From positions 306,384-370,383 of the forward strand of contig NZ_KK211161.1 in the NCBI RefSeq assembly GCF_000620645.1: DNA of 64,000 bases, written 5' to 3'. Position numbers and translations under genes: made by a program. This DNA is from Nocardioides sp. URHA0032 (lineage in GTDB: Bacteria; Actinomycetota; Actinomycetes; Propionibacteriales; Nocardioidaceae). The notes under the pieces were generated by a model. The model did no database searches, was not told the DNA's origin, and saw nothing but the letters and a program-made list of their open reading frames with translations. Shown in pieces: positions 8,201 to 16,254 of this stretch (position 1 is its first letter; each line of letters starts with the position of its first letter).

Positions 8201-9088
8201 TCAGGCGGGGTCGTGGATGCCGGCGAAGAGGTCGTCCTCGGGCAACGGGCTGGTGACCTTGCTCTCCACGAGCTCGAAGTCCTCGGTCGGCCAGACCCGC
8301 TCCTGGAGCTCCCGCGGGATCGCGAACCAGAAGCCGTCCGGGTCGATCTGGGTCGCGTGCGCCAGCAGTGCCTGGTCGCGCACGCCGAAGTAGTCGGCGC
8401 ACGGCACCCGGGTGGTGATCCGGGCGTCCCACTCCGGCTCCTCCTTCCACTCCTTGAGCCGCTCGGCCCACGGCGACTCGAGACCGTGCTCGAGCATCGC
8501 GTCGTGGATCGCCTGCATCCGGGGGCGGTTGAACGAGTGGTGGTAGTAGAGCTTGAGGACCTGCCACGCCGGGCCGAGCTCGGGGTGCCAGTCCGGGTCG
8601 GCGGCCGCCTCGAACGCGAGGACGCTGATCTCGTGGCACTTGATGTGGTCCGGGTGCGGGTAGCCGCCGCGCTCGTCGTACGTCGTCATCACGTGCGGCC
8701 GGAACTGCCGGATCAGCCGCACCAGCGGTGCGGCCGCCTCCTCCAGCGGGACCAGCGCGAAGCAGCCCTCGGGCAGCGGCGGCTTCGGGTCGCCCTCCGG
8801 CCAGCCGGAGTCGACCCAGCCCAGCCAGTCCTGCCGGATGCCGAGGATGTCGCGGGCGCGCTCCATCTCCTGGCGGCGGATCTCGGTGATGTTCGCCAGG
8901 ACGTCCGGGCGGTCCATCTTGGGGTTGAGGATCGAGCCGCGCTCGCCGCCGGTGCAGGTGGCGACGTGCACGTCGACCCCCTGCGCGACGTACATGGCGG
9001 TGCTCGCCGCACCCTTGCTCGACTCGTCGTCGGGGTGGGCGTGCACGTGCATGAGGCGGAGGCCGGCGCGGGAGGGGTGCTGCGTCAC
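8201..9088 (-). CDS. mca: mycothiol S-conjugate amidase
   Basis: 295 residues of the PIG-L/LmbE-type zinc deacetylase fold. Zinc ligands: AHPDDE (H18, D21) and the PHPDH motif near residue 147. Length and motifs such as HVATCTGGERGSILNPKMD match Mca rather than MshB. Mca cleaves mycothiol S-conjugates to glucosaminyl-inositol and a mercapturic acid for export, so the organism makes mycothiol, an actinobacterial thiol. Divergent from a DUF4307-like gene and greA, an order also seen in mycobacteria. GTG start lies 6 bases after TAGGAT. Confidence 0.93.
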   Translation of the reverse strand: MTQHPSRAGLRLMHVHAHPDDESSKGAASTAMYVAQGVDVHVATCTGGERGSILNPKMDRPDVLANITEIRRQEMERARDILGIRQDWLGWVDSGWPEGDPKPPLPEGCFALVPLEEAAAPLVRLIRQFRPHVMTTYDERGGYPHPDHIKCHEISVLAFEAAADPDWHPELGPAWQVLKLYYHHSFNRPRMQAIHDAMLEHGLESPWAERLKEWKEEPEWDARITTRVPCADYFGVRDQALLAHATQIDPDGFWFAIPRELQERVWPTEDFELVESKVTSPLPEDDLFAGIHDPA

Positions 9089-9094
9089 CCGGAC

Positions 9095-9100
9095 ATCCTA
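9095..9100 (-). promoter_or_regulatory. -10 hexamer of leaderless promoter for mca
   Basis: TAGGAT on the minus strand, 6 bases before the GTG start of mca. Confidence 0.6.
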
Positions 9101-9105
9101 GGTGG

Positions 9106-9111
9106 GACCAT
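9106..9111 (+). promoter_or_regulatory. possible -10 hexamer of leaderless promoter
   Basis: GACCAT, 6 bases before the GTG of the DUF4307-like gene at 9118; first base deviates from TANNNT. Confidence 0.35.
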
Positions 9112-9117
9112 TTCGCG

Positions 9118-9516
9118 GTGACCTCGACCGACCTCGACGACCGCTACGGCGCGCCGTCCGCCTGGCGCACCCGGGCGCTGCTCGGCGTTGTCGTCGTGAT
9201 GGTCGCGGCGTTCCTCGGCTGGCTCGGCTGGACGATCTGGTCGCAGTCGACGCCGCAGGTCACCTCCGACCTGCTCGGCTGGCACGTCACGGACGAGCAC
9301 GCCGCGACCGCGACCGTGCAGGTCCGGCTGACCGACGAGGACGTGCGAGCGACCTGCACGCTGCGGGCGTACGCCGAGGACCACTCGGTCGTCGGCGAGC
9401 TCAGCTTCACCCCCGACGCGAGCGGGCGCACCGACCAGACGGTCCGGACCGAGCGCGAGGCGACGTCGGTCGAGCTGATCGGCTGCACCGCCCCGGGCCA
9501 GAACCGACCGCGCTGA
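9118..9516 (+). CDS. DUF4307-family membrane-anchored protein
   Basis: 132 residues: cytoplasmic N terminus with DDRYGAPS, one membrane helix (about 20-42), then a small extracytoplasmic beta-rich domain with two cysteines (CTLRAYAEDHSVVGELSF ... IGCTAP). This layout and its position between mca and greA match the DUF4307 proteins of actinobacteria. Role unknown. The GTG start is leaderless-like. Confidence 0.78.
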   Translation: MTSTDLDDRYGAPSAWRTRALLGVVVVMVAAFLGWLGWTIWSQSTPQVTSDLLGWHVTDEHAATATVQVRLTDEDVRATCTLRAYAEDHSVVGELSFTPDASGRTDQTVRTEREATSVELIGCTAPGQNRPR

Positions 9517-9545
9517 CCGATCTGCGTCCCGGCGGCACCTGTGGT

Positions 9546-9695
9546 TAGACTTGTCGATCCGACTGTCCCGCAGGGCCGTCCCGAAACCGGCCCCGCGCAC
9601 TGACGCACACCCGTTTCGGACGGTGCCGCGCTGGGCACCACCCGACGACCGGCGGACGGATCCGTCGTACCTCGAAGCAATGCAGGAGTAACCCC
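9546..9695 (+). promoter_or_regulatory. probable greA promoter and long leader
   Basis: A -10-like TAGACT occurs at 9546-9551, leaving an untranslated leader of about 140 bases before greA, unusually long for this window. The leader holds complementary CCGAAAC and GTTTCGG segments that could pair. The ribosome binding site is GGAG at the end of the leader (CAGGAGTAACCCC before ATG). Confidence 0.35.
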
Positions 9696-10199
9696 ATGAC
9701 GCAGTCGACCGAGCAGGGCACGATCTGGCTCACCCAGGAGGCCCACGACAAGCTGACGGCGGAGCTGGAGCACCTCAAGGGCCCCGCCCGCCAGGAGGTC
9801 ATCGCCCGGATCAGCGCCGCTCGCGACGAGGGCGACCTCAAGGAGAACGGCGGCTACCACGCCGCCCGCGAGGAGCAGGGGAAGCTCGAGGGCCGGGTCC
9901 GCCAGCTCGAGGACATGCTGCGGCGCGCCGAGGTCGGCGAGACCCCGCCGGACGACGGCATCGTCGAGCCGGGCATGAAGGTCACCTACAAGTTCGTCGG
10001 CGACGCTGACGACGAGGCCGAGACCTTCCTGCTCGGTGCCCGGGAGATCGAGCCCGAGGGCCTCACCGTGTACTCCCCCGAGTCGCCGCTGGGCGCGGCC
10101 ATCAACGGCCGCAGCAAGGGCGACACCGTGAGCTACCTGGCGCCGAACGGCAAGGAGCTCAAGGTCGTCATCCTCGACGCGGTGCCGTACACCGGCTGA
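9696..10199 (+). CDS. greA: transcription elongation factor GreA
   Basis: 167 residues, normal family length. N-terminal antiparallel coiled coil (about 15-85) with the acidic tip region ISAARDEGDLKENGGYHAA that enters the RNA polymerase secondary channel, then a C-terminal FKBP-like domain ending in SYLAPNGKELKVVILD. GreA stimulates transcript cleavage in backtracked polymerase. Preceded by AGGAG. Its 3' side runs into a tandem-repeat and palindrome array shared with the convergent ilvA gene. Confidence 0.95.
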   Translation: MTQSTEQGTIWLTQEAHDKLTAELEHLKGPARQEVIARISAARDEGDLKENGGYHAAREEQGKLEGRVRQLEDMLRRAEVGETPPDDGIVEPGMKVTYKFVGDADDEAETFLLGAREIEPEGLTVYSPESPLGAAINGRSKGDTVSYLAPNGKELKVVILDAVPYTG

Positions 10200-10200
10200 C

Positions 10201-10322
10201 CCACCGCCGAGTCGGCGCAGTCTCAGCCGACCCACCGCCGAGTCGGCGCAGTCTCAGCTGACCCACCGCCGAGTCGGCGCAGTCTCAGCCGACCCACCGC
10301 CGAGTCGGCGCAGTCTCAGCTG
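10201..10322. repeat. four tandem 31-base repeats
   Basis: Four contiguous units begin at 10201, 10232, 10263 and 10294, nearly identical apart from a C/T alternation near the unit end. Each contains the same 22-base core (at 10205, 10236, 10267, 10298). The core recurs at 51425 and 51457. There are no spacers between units, so this is not a CRISPR array. Confidence 0.9.
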
Positions 10323-10338
10323 AGACTGCGCCGACTCG
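10301..10338. terminator. perfect palindrome between greA and ilvA, possible two-way terminator
   Basis: A 19-base arm (10301-10319) is followed with no spacer by its exact reverse complement (10320-10338). It lies between two convergent genes, so it could end transcription from both sides. The same palindrome, longer by 3 bases per arm, occurs at 51457-51500. Confidence 0.55.
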
Positions 10339-10340
10339 CG

Positions 10341-11555
10341 CTACTCGTAGACCCGGTAGCCGCGCTCGCGGAGCCGGGCCAGCAGCTGCTGGGTGTGCGG
10401 CTCGCCGCGGGTCTCCAGCTGGAGCTGCACCTCCACCTCGTGGAGGTGCAGTGACGGGGAGATCCGCTCGTGGACGACCTCGAGCACGTTGGCGCCGACG
10501 GCCGAGATGTCGCCGAGCAGCTGCGCGAGGCCGCCGGGCAGGTCGGGGATGCAGACGCGGAGGTTCAGGTAGCGACCGGCCGCGGCCATGCCGTGGGTGA
10601 TCACCTTGCCGAGCAGCAGCGGGTCGATGTTGCCGCCCGAGAGCACCGCGACGGCCGGCGTCTCGAACGCGTCGGGGCGCTCGAGGATCGCGGCCACGGC
10701 TGCGGCTCCGGCCGGCTCGACCAGCATCTTCGCTCGCTCGAGCACGGCGAGGACGGCCCGCGAGAGCGACTCCTCCGAGACCGTGACGACCTCGTCGACG
10801 TGGTCGCGGACCGCCGCGAACGTGATCTGGCCCGGCAGCCCGACCGCGATCCCGTCGGCCATCGTGCTCATCGACGCCAGGGGCACCGGGCAGCCCGCCG
10901 CCAGGGACGCGGGGTACGCCGCCGCCTCGGCCGCCTGCACGCCGACGACCCGGATGTCCGGGCGCAGCGCCTTGACCGCGATCGCGATGCCGCCGAGCAG
11001 CCCGCCGCCGCCGAGCGACACGAGCACCGTCCGGACGTCGGGGGCCTGCTCGAGGATCTCCAGCCCGCAGGTGCCCTGGCCGGCCACGATGTCGACGTGG
11101 TCGAAGGGGTGGATCAGCACCGCGCCGGTGCGCTCGGCGAACGCCTTCGCCTCCACCATCGCGTCCTCCAGGTAGCGGCCGTGGAACGACACCTCGGCGC
11201 CGTACCCGCGGGTGGCCTTCTCCTTCGGGATCGGAGCGCCCTCGGGCATGAAGATGGTGGCGCGGATGCCGAGCATCTGGGCGGCCAGCGCGACCCCCTG
11301 CGCGTGGTTGCCCGCGGACGCCGCGACGACCCCGTGCGCGCGCTCCTCCGGTGAGAGCCGGGAGATCCGCACGTAGGCGCCGCGCGCCTTGAACGAGCCG
11401 GTGCGCTGGAGGTTCTCGCACTTGAGCTGCACCGGCCCGCCGGCTAGCTGGGAGAGCCAGCGCGACTCCTCCATCGGTGTCTCGATCGCCACCCCCCGGA
11501 GCAGCTCGCGGGCGGCCTCGATCTCGGCCAGCCCGACGGTCTCCACGTCAGTCAT
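10341..11555 (-). CDS. ilvA: threonine ammonia-lyase (threonine dehydratase)
   Basis: 404 residues. PLP enzyme converting threonine to 2-oxobutanoate and ammonia. The Schiff-base lysine is K56 in TGSFKARGA; SAGNHAQGVA and the SLGGGGLLGG phosphate-binding loop follow. The C-terminal 75-80 residues form a single ACT-like regulatory domain (YLNLRVCIPDLPGGLAQLLG). This length and single ACT unit resemble the roughly 400-residue actinobacterial IlvA/TdcB type. Start ATG 11555 follows GGAGGGTGACG; it lies 8 bases inside the upstream permease gene. Confidence 0.92.
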   Translation of the reverse strand: MTDVETVGLAEIEAARELLRGVAIETPMEESRWLSQLAGGPVQLKCENLQRTGSFKARGAYVRISRLSPEERAHGVVAASAGNHAQGVALAAQMLGIRATIFMPEGAPIPKEKATRGYGAEVSFHGRYLEDAMVEAKAFAERTGAVLIHPFDHVDIVAGQGTCGLEILEQAPDVRTVLVSLGGGGLLGGIAIAVKALRPDIRVVGVQAAEAAAYPASLAAGCPVPLASMSTMADGIAVGLPGQITFAAVRDHVDEVVTVSEESLSRAVLAVLERAKMLVEPAGAAAVAAILERPDAFETPAVAVLSGGNIDPLLLGKVITHGMAAAGRYLNLRVCIPDLPGGLAQLLGDISAVGANVLEVVHERISPSLHLHEVEVQLQLETRGEPHTQQLLARLRERGYRVYE

Positions 11556-12873
11556 CGTCACCCTCCTCGGGAGCCTCGACGGTCGCACCGGTCTCGACGT
11601 AGTCCTCCTCCAGCTCCTCGACAGGATCGTCCCCCGGCTCGGTGTTCGCCGCCAGGTGCTGCACGACAGCGTTCAGCGCCGCGGCCAGGGGCACGGCGAC
11701 CAGTGCGCCCGCGATGCCGGCCACGATCACGCCGCAGCCGATCGCCACGATCACGCCGAGCGGGTGCAGCGAGACCCAGCGGCCCATGAGGAAGGGCTGG
11801 AGCACGTGCGCCTCGAGCTGCTGGACGCCGATCACCACGGCGAGCATCAGCAGCGCGGTGAACGGCCCCTGCGCGACCAGGGCGACCAGGACCGCGATGG
11901 TGCCGGCGACGGTGGCACCGACCAGCGGCACGAACGCGCCGAGGAACACCAGCACGCCGATCGCCAGGACGAACGGCACGCCGAGGATCGCCGCGCCGAT
12001 CATGATCCCGATCGCGTCGACGGCGGCCACGATGACCGTGGCTCGCACGAACTGGGTCAGCGAGATCCAGGCCACCCGGCCCGAGCTGTCGACGTGCGGA
12101 CGAGCCGCGCGGGGGGCGATGCGGACCGCCCAGGCCCAGATCCGCTCGCCGTCGGCGAGGAAGAAGTACGTCGAGAACAGCACGATGAAGAGGCCGGCGA
12201 AGACGTGGCCGACCGCGGTGCCGACCTCGGTGACGTTCCCGAGGTCGACGTGCGTGCCGGCGTTCTTGAGGGCGTCCTGGGCGCGCTGGATGTAGTCGTT
12301 GATCTGCGAGTCGCTCGCGTGCAGCGGACCGGTCTTGAGCCAGTTCTTGATCTCCTCGAGGCCCGCCGACGCCTGGTCGGCGAGGTCCTGCGCCCCGGTC
12401 GCGACCTGCTGGCCGGCGAAGGTCAGCAGCGCCGCGACGAACGCGAGGCCGAGGATGACCACCAGCAGCGCGGCCACCCCGCGGGGCAGGCCGACGCGAT
12501 GCAGGCCGTCGACGACGGGGACCGCCAGCGCCGAGATGAGCAGGGCGACCGCGACCGGGATCGCCACCACCGCGAAGAACGCGACCAGCCAGAGGATGAC
12601 GTACGCCGCGGCCGCGATGACCAGGAACCGCCACGCCCACGAGGCGGCGAGGTCGATGCCCCACGGCACCTGCGCCCGCTCCGAGCGGGCGACCACGATC
12701 GGGACCGGCGCCGGCATGCGCTCGTCGCGCCGGGTCGCCCACTGGTGCGCCAGCCGCGCGGCGATGCCCTCGCTGGACTCGTCCGAGGCGGGTCGCGGCC
12801 GCAGATGGATGATCGGGAGCCGACGCCTGGTCTCGGGGGTGCCCTCGGAGGGGTCGTCAGCGCCGTTGCTCAC
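11548..12873 (-). CDS. AI-2E family transporter (PerM/YdiK-like permease)
   Basis: 441 residues with about eight membrane segments. A hydrophilic arginine-rich N terminus of about 85 residues precedes the family core. Typical family features are the long amphipathic middle region and the late segment GVQQLEAHVLQPFLMGRWVS. Proteins of this family are proposed transporters; the substrate here is unknown. The acidic tail (EEDYVETGATVEAPEEGDDD) overlaps ilvA by 8 bases. GTG start sits 6 bases after TAGCCT. Confidence 0.85.
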   Translation of the reverse strand: MSNGADDPSEGTPETRRRLPIIHLRPRPASDESSEGIAARLAHQWATRRDERMPAPVPIVVARSERAQVPWGIDLAASWAWRFLVIAAAAYVILWLVAFFAVVAIPVAVALLISALAVPVVDGLHRVGLPRGVAALLVVILGLAFVAALLTFAGQQVATGAQDLADQASAGLEEIKNWLKTGPLHASDSQINDYIQRAQDALKNAGTHVDLGNVTEVGTAVGHVFAGLFIVLFSTYFFLADGERIWAWAVRIAPRAARPHVDSSGRVAWISLTQFVRATVIVAAVDAIGIMIGAAILGVPFVLAIGVLVFLGAFVPLVGATVAGTIAVLVALVAQGPFTALLMLAVVIGVQQLEAHVLQPFLMGRWVSLHPLGVIVAIGCGVIVAGIAGALVAVPLAAALNAVVQHLAANTEPGDDPVEELEEDYVETGATVEAPEEGDDD

Positions 12874-12879
12874 CGCGAC

Positions 12880-12885
12880 AGGCTA
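12880..12885 (-). promoter_or_regulatory. -10 hexamer of leaderless promoter
   Basis: TAGCCT on the minus strand, 6 bases before the GTG start at 12873. Confidence 0.55.
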
Positions 12886-14208
12886 TCCGGCGTCCGGCCG
12901 GATGAGCGTCATGGCCAGCCGGTACGCCGCATCGGGGTGGGCGTCCGCGAGCAGTCCGACGGCGGCCAGCACGTACGCGGTGTCGACGACGACGCGCGGC
13001 GACCGGGGCAGCTGCCAGCCGCCGCCGACCTCGCCGGTGCTGCCGGCCAGCACCCGGTCGGCGACACCCGGCCGGCCGTTGCGCAGGACGCCGCCGGAGC
13101 CGACCAGCAGGTCGACCTCGCGGAGATCCTTGCCGGTGCGCTCGACGACCCGGCCGTCGGGTCCGACCACGACCTTCGCGCGGCCGGCGTGGCGGCGCAG
13201 CGCGGTGCCGACCGCGGCCCGGGCGATCGCCTCGTCGGCGTCCCGCTCGTCGTCGGTGTCCGGCAGGAAGCCGGGGTCGTCGTGCCGGCGGGCGGCGGCC
13301 TCCGCGAGCTCGGGCAGGTCGGCGACGGTCGTGACCGCGGACCAGCGCATCCCGAGGTCACCCTCCACCGTGCGGGTCACCCGGGTGGTCGCGACCACCT
13401 CGCGGCCCACCGAGTCAGGGTCGACGTCGACCACCGAGTGCACGTCGGTGGTCGCGCCACCGACGTCGACGACCACCACGTCGCCGGCGCCGCGGGCGAG
13501 CAGCTCGACACCGGTGAGGACGACGTCCGGGGTGGCGCCGCGGACCATGGCGGTGAAGTCGGCTCGCGTGCTGAGGTGCTTGCCGCCGATGACGTGCGCC
13601 AGGAACATCTCGCGGATCGCGGCCCGGGCCGACTCGGGTGCGAGCACGCCGATGCGCGGCACGACGTTGTCGGCCAGCACGTGCGGGTTGCCGGCCAGGA
13701 TCGCCGCGACGTCCTCCTGCGCCGCCACGTTGCCGGCGACGACGACCGGTCCGTGCCAGGTCGTCGCGAGCTCGCGGGCGGCCGCGAGGAGCACCTCGCT
13801 GTTGCCGCCGTCGGTGCCGCCGGTCAGCAGCACGACGTCGGGGTCGCCGAGGTCGCTCAGGCCCCCGCCGGCCATCGCGACGACGCTGACGACCTTGCCG
13901 CCGCTGGACAGCGCGACCCGGCGGCCGGCCTCGGCGGTCACGAGCTCCTCGTTGCCGACGACCGCGATCCGGAGCCCGCCGCCGGCGCTGGAGCAGGCCA
14001 GCACCTCGGCGGTCGCGGCGCGCGGATCCTGCTCGGTGAGCACGGCCAGGCAGGCGTCGTACCCGTCGAGCACGTCGCCGGCCGCTCCCGGTGTGGGGAG
14101 CGTGGTCGGGTGGTCGGCCTGCGCCGTGATGCGGCCCCGGTCGAGGTCGACGAGCACCGCCTTCGTGAACGTCGACCCGAAGTCGACGCAGACCGCGACG
14201 TCAGTCAA
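12883..14208 (-). CDS. MutL/GlmL-like ASKHA ATPase (glutamate mutase reactivase family)
   Basis: 441 residues. The N terminus VCVDFGSTFTKAVLVDL is the phosphate-1 motif of the actin/hsp70/sugar-kinase fold. The later VVVDVGGATTDVHSVVD and VDLLVGSGGVLRNG match the MutL family that accompanies B12-dependent glutamate or ornithine mutases as a reactivating chaperone. No mutase subunit is present in this window, so this is an orphan. It starts with TTG, the only in-frame start, 8 bases inside the end of metB, so translation depends on metB. Confidence 0.8.
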   Translation of the reverse strand: MTDVAVCVDFGSTFTKAVLVDLDRGRITAQADHPTTLPTPGAAGDVLDGYDACLAVLTEQDPRAATAEVLACSSAGGGLRIAVVGNEELVTAEAGRRVALSSGGKVVSVVAMAGGGLSDLGDPDVVLLTGGTDGGNSEVLLAAARELATTWHGPVVVAGNVAAQEDVAAILAGNPHVLADNVVPRIGVLAPESARAAIREMFLAHVIGGKHLSTRADFTAMVRGATPDVVLTGVELLARGAGDVVVVDVGGATTDVHSVVDVDPDSVGREVVATTRVTRTVEGDLGMRWSAVTTVADLPELAEAAARRHDDPGFLPDTDDERDADEAIARAAVGTALRRHAGRAKVVVGPDGRVVERTGKDLREVDLLVGSGGVLRNGRPGVADRVLAGSTGEVGGGWQLPRSPRVVVDTAYVLAAVGLLADAHPDAAYRLAMTLIRPDAG

Positions 14209-15364
14209 GCGCGCGCTCGAGGTCGGCGATCAGGTCCTCCGCACTCTCGATGCCGACGCTGAGGCGGACCAGGTCGCCAGGCACCTCGAGGTCGGTGCCG
14301 GCGACGCTGGCGTGGGTCATCCGGCCGGGGTGCTCGATCAGCGACTCCACGCCGCCGAGCGACTCGCCGAGCGTGAAGACCTCGGTGCGCTCGCACACCT
14401 GGAGGGCGTGCTGCTCACCGTCGGTGACGCGGAAGGACACCATCCCGCCGTACCGCTTCATCTGGCGCTGGGCGACCTCGTGGCCGGGGTGCGTCTCGAG
14501 GCCGGGGTAGATCACGTCGCCGACCTTGGGGTGGGCGGTGAGGAAGTCCACGACCTTCTCGGCGTTGTCGCAGTGCCGGTCCATCCGCACGGCCAGGGTC
14601 CTCAGGCCGCGCAGGGTCAGCCAGGAGTCGAACGGGCCGGCCACCGCGCCCATCGCGTTCTGGTGGAAGGCGACCTTCTCGGCGAGCCCGAGGTCCTTGA
14701 CGACCAGCGCGCCGCCGACGACGTCGGAGTGGCCGCCGCAGTACTTCGTGGTCGAGTGCACCACCACGTCCGCGCCGAGGGTCAGCGGCTGCTGGAGGTA
14801 CGGCGAGGCGAAGGTGTTGTCGACGACCAGCAGGGCGCCCGCCGCGTGGGCGAGGTCCGCGAGCGCGGCGATGTCGCCGATGTTGAGCAGCGGGTTGGTC
14901 GGGGTCTCGACCCAGACCAGCTTCGTCCGGCCCGGCTGGATCGCGGCGGCGACCTTCTCGACGTCGGAGACGGGCGCCGGGCTGTGCTCGAGGCCCCAGA
15001 CCTGCTCGACCTTGTCGAAGAGCCGGAACGTGCCGCCGTACGCGTCGTCCGGGATCACCACGTGGTCGCCCGGCTTGCAGAGGCTGCGGACCAGGGTGTC
15101 CTCCGCGGCGAGGCCGGACGCGAACGCGAAGCCCCGCTCGCCCTCCTCCAGCGCCGCGATGTTGCCCTCGAGCGCGGTGCGGGTGGGGTTCGCCGAGCGG
15201 CTGTACTCGTAGCCGCCGCGCAGCCCGCCCACCCCGTCCTGCTTGTAGGTGCTGGTCGCGTAGATCGGCGGGATGACCGCCCCCGTCGCCGCGTCCGGCT
15301 CGTACCCCGCGTGGATCGCACGGGTCTCGAAGCCTGACTTGTTCCGGTGCTGCTGCTCGCTCAT
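14201..15364 (-). CDS. metB: cystathionine gamma-synthase (Cys/Met metabolism PLP enzyme)
   Basis: 387 residues. PLP-binding lysine K207 in STTKYCGGHSD, substrate-site YEYSRSANPTR near 52-62 and ETPTNPLL near 153-160 identify the Cys/Met metabolism PLP family. Closest in feel to actinobacterial cystathionine gamma-synthase, which joins O-acetyl- or O-succinylhomoserine with cysteine; gamma-lyase activity cannot be excluded. Cystathionine beta-synthase is encoded about 38 kb away, so both transsulfuration directions are possible. ATG 15364 lies 7 bases after TAGCCT. Confidence 0.88.
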   Translation of the reverse strand: MSEQQHRNKSGFETRAIHAGYEPDAATGAVIPPIYATSTYKQDGVGGLRGGYEYSRSANPTRTALEGNIAALEEGERGFAFASGLAAEDTLVRSLCKPGDHVVIPDDAYGGTFRLFDKVEQVWGLEHSPAPVSDVEKVAAAIQPGRTKLVWVETPTNPLLNIGDIAALADLAHAAGALLVVDNTFASPYLQQPLTLGADVVVHSTTKYCGGHSDVVGGALVVKDLGLAEKVAFHQNAMGAVAGPFDSWLTLRGLRTLAVRMDRHCDNAEKVVDFLTAHPKVGDVIYPGLETHPGHEVAQRQMKRYGGMVSFRVTDGEQHALQVCERTEVFTLGESLGGVESLIEHPGRMTHASVAGTDLEVPGDLVRLSVGIESAEDLIADLERALD

Positions 15365-15371
15365 GCGGTCG

Positions 15372-15377
15372 AGGCTA
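15372..15377 (-). promoter_or_regulatory. -10 hexamer of leaderless promoter for metB
   Basis: TAGCCT on the minus strand, 7 bases before the ATG at 15364. Confidence 0.55.
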
Positions 15378-15383
15378 GCGGGG

Positions 15384-15454
15384 GCGGGTTTCTCCGGCTG
15401 ACCGGGGAAACCCGCGCGACACGCCGGGCCACAACGGCGTGTCGGTCGGGTTTC
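15384..15454 (+). repeat. dispersed structured element, copy 1
   Basis: About 70 bases holding two hairpins: 15384-15415 (14-base stem with one G-U pair, loop CTGA) and 15417-15444 (10-base perfect stem, loop of 8), then a trailing GTCGGGTTTC. The reverse complement of 55907-55977 aligns with it from end to end. It sits between metB (upstream side) and the zinc-ribbon gene. Confidence 0.85.
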
Positions 15455-15483
15455 GCACGACAACCCCGGGGAAATCGACCGAG

Positions 15484-16254
15484 GTGAGTGACCGCGCCTG
15501 CACCGCCTGCCGCTCCGTCGCGCTCGAGGCAGGGCTCCTCGAGGACATGGGCGAGAGCTCCCAGGGCTACTCGCGCTGGATCGCGGGTCCTCTGGAGCGG
15601 GGGCTGTTCGGCGGCGCCAAGCGGATGGGCAGGAAGAGGTACCCGGTCGAGGCGCTGCGGTGCACGGTCTGCGGGCACCTCGAGCTGTACGTCGGCAAGC
15701 CCGACCGGGAGGCCTGTGCCGGGAACGCCACGGGCTCGGCCGGTGTTACAGACTGTGCAACATCACTCCGAGAGAAGGAGACCCCGTGTTCCTCACCCGC
15801 AAGGCCCAGATGGTCGCCCCGGAGCAGACGCTCCCGGGCCGCGACGAGCGCCGCTTCGCGCTCACCGACAAGCACCTCGTGCTCGGCACGCCGCTCGTCA
15901 CCGACGAGGTGCCCGAGGGCTACGAGGTCGCGCTGTTCGGCCTGGGCTGCTTCTGGGGTGCCGAGGAGATCTACTGGCAGGTCCCCGGCGTCTGGTCGAC
16001 CTCCGTCGGGTACGCCGGCGGCACGACCCCGCACCCGACGTACGAGGAGGTCTGCAGTGGCGCCACGAACCACACAGAGGCGGTGCGGATCGTGTTCGAC
16101 CCCCAGCAGGTCACCTACGCCGACCTCGTCAAGACGTTCTTCGAGGTCCACGACCCGACCCAGGGCTACCGCCAGGGCAACGACGTCGGCACCCAGTACC
16201 GCTCCGCGATCTACTACACGACGCCCGAGCAGGAGCAGGTCGCCCGCGAGCTGA
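15484..16254 (+). CDS. zinc-ribbon protein; 3' end uncertain
   Basis: The first 70 or so residues contain two CxxC pairs (RACTAC near the start and LRCTVCGHLELYV) with YSRWIAGPLERG between them, the layout of a small DUF6487/PF20097-type zinc ribbon. The expected stop after about 75 residues is missing: the frame stays open to 16254, overlapping msrA in another frame by about 470 bases. Either the C-terminal part is a frame artefact or the gene has lost its stop. The GTG at 15484 was chosen over GTG 15439, which lies inside the repeat element. Confidence 0.4.
   Translation: MSDRACTACRSVALEAGLLEDMGESSQGYSRWIAGPLERGLFGGAKRMGRKRYPVEALRCTVCGHLELYVGKPDREACAGNATGSAGVTDCATSLREKETPCSSPARPRWSPRSRRSRAATSAASRSPTSTSCSARRSSPTRCPRATRSRCSAWAASGVPRRSTGRSPASGRPPSGTPAARPRTRRTRRSAVAPRTTQRRCGSCSTPSRSPTPTSSRRSSRSTTRPRATARATTSAPSTAPRSTTRRPSRSRSPAS

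Noticed and set aside
10201..10322. Tandem 31-base repeats as a CRISPR array
   Set aside because: The units are contiguous, with no unique spacers, and there are no cas genes.
11389..15337. Plus-strand open frames of about 950-1010 codons opposite the permease, MutL-like and metB genes
   Set aside because: Shadow frames; the minus-strand proteins have clear family motifs and coupled starts.
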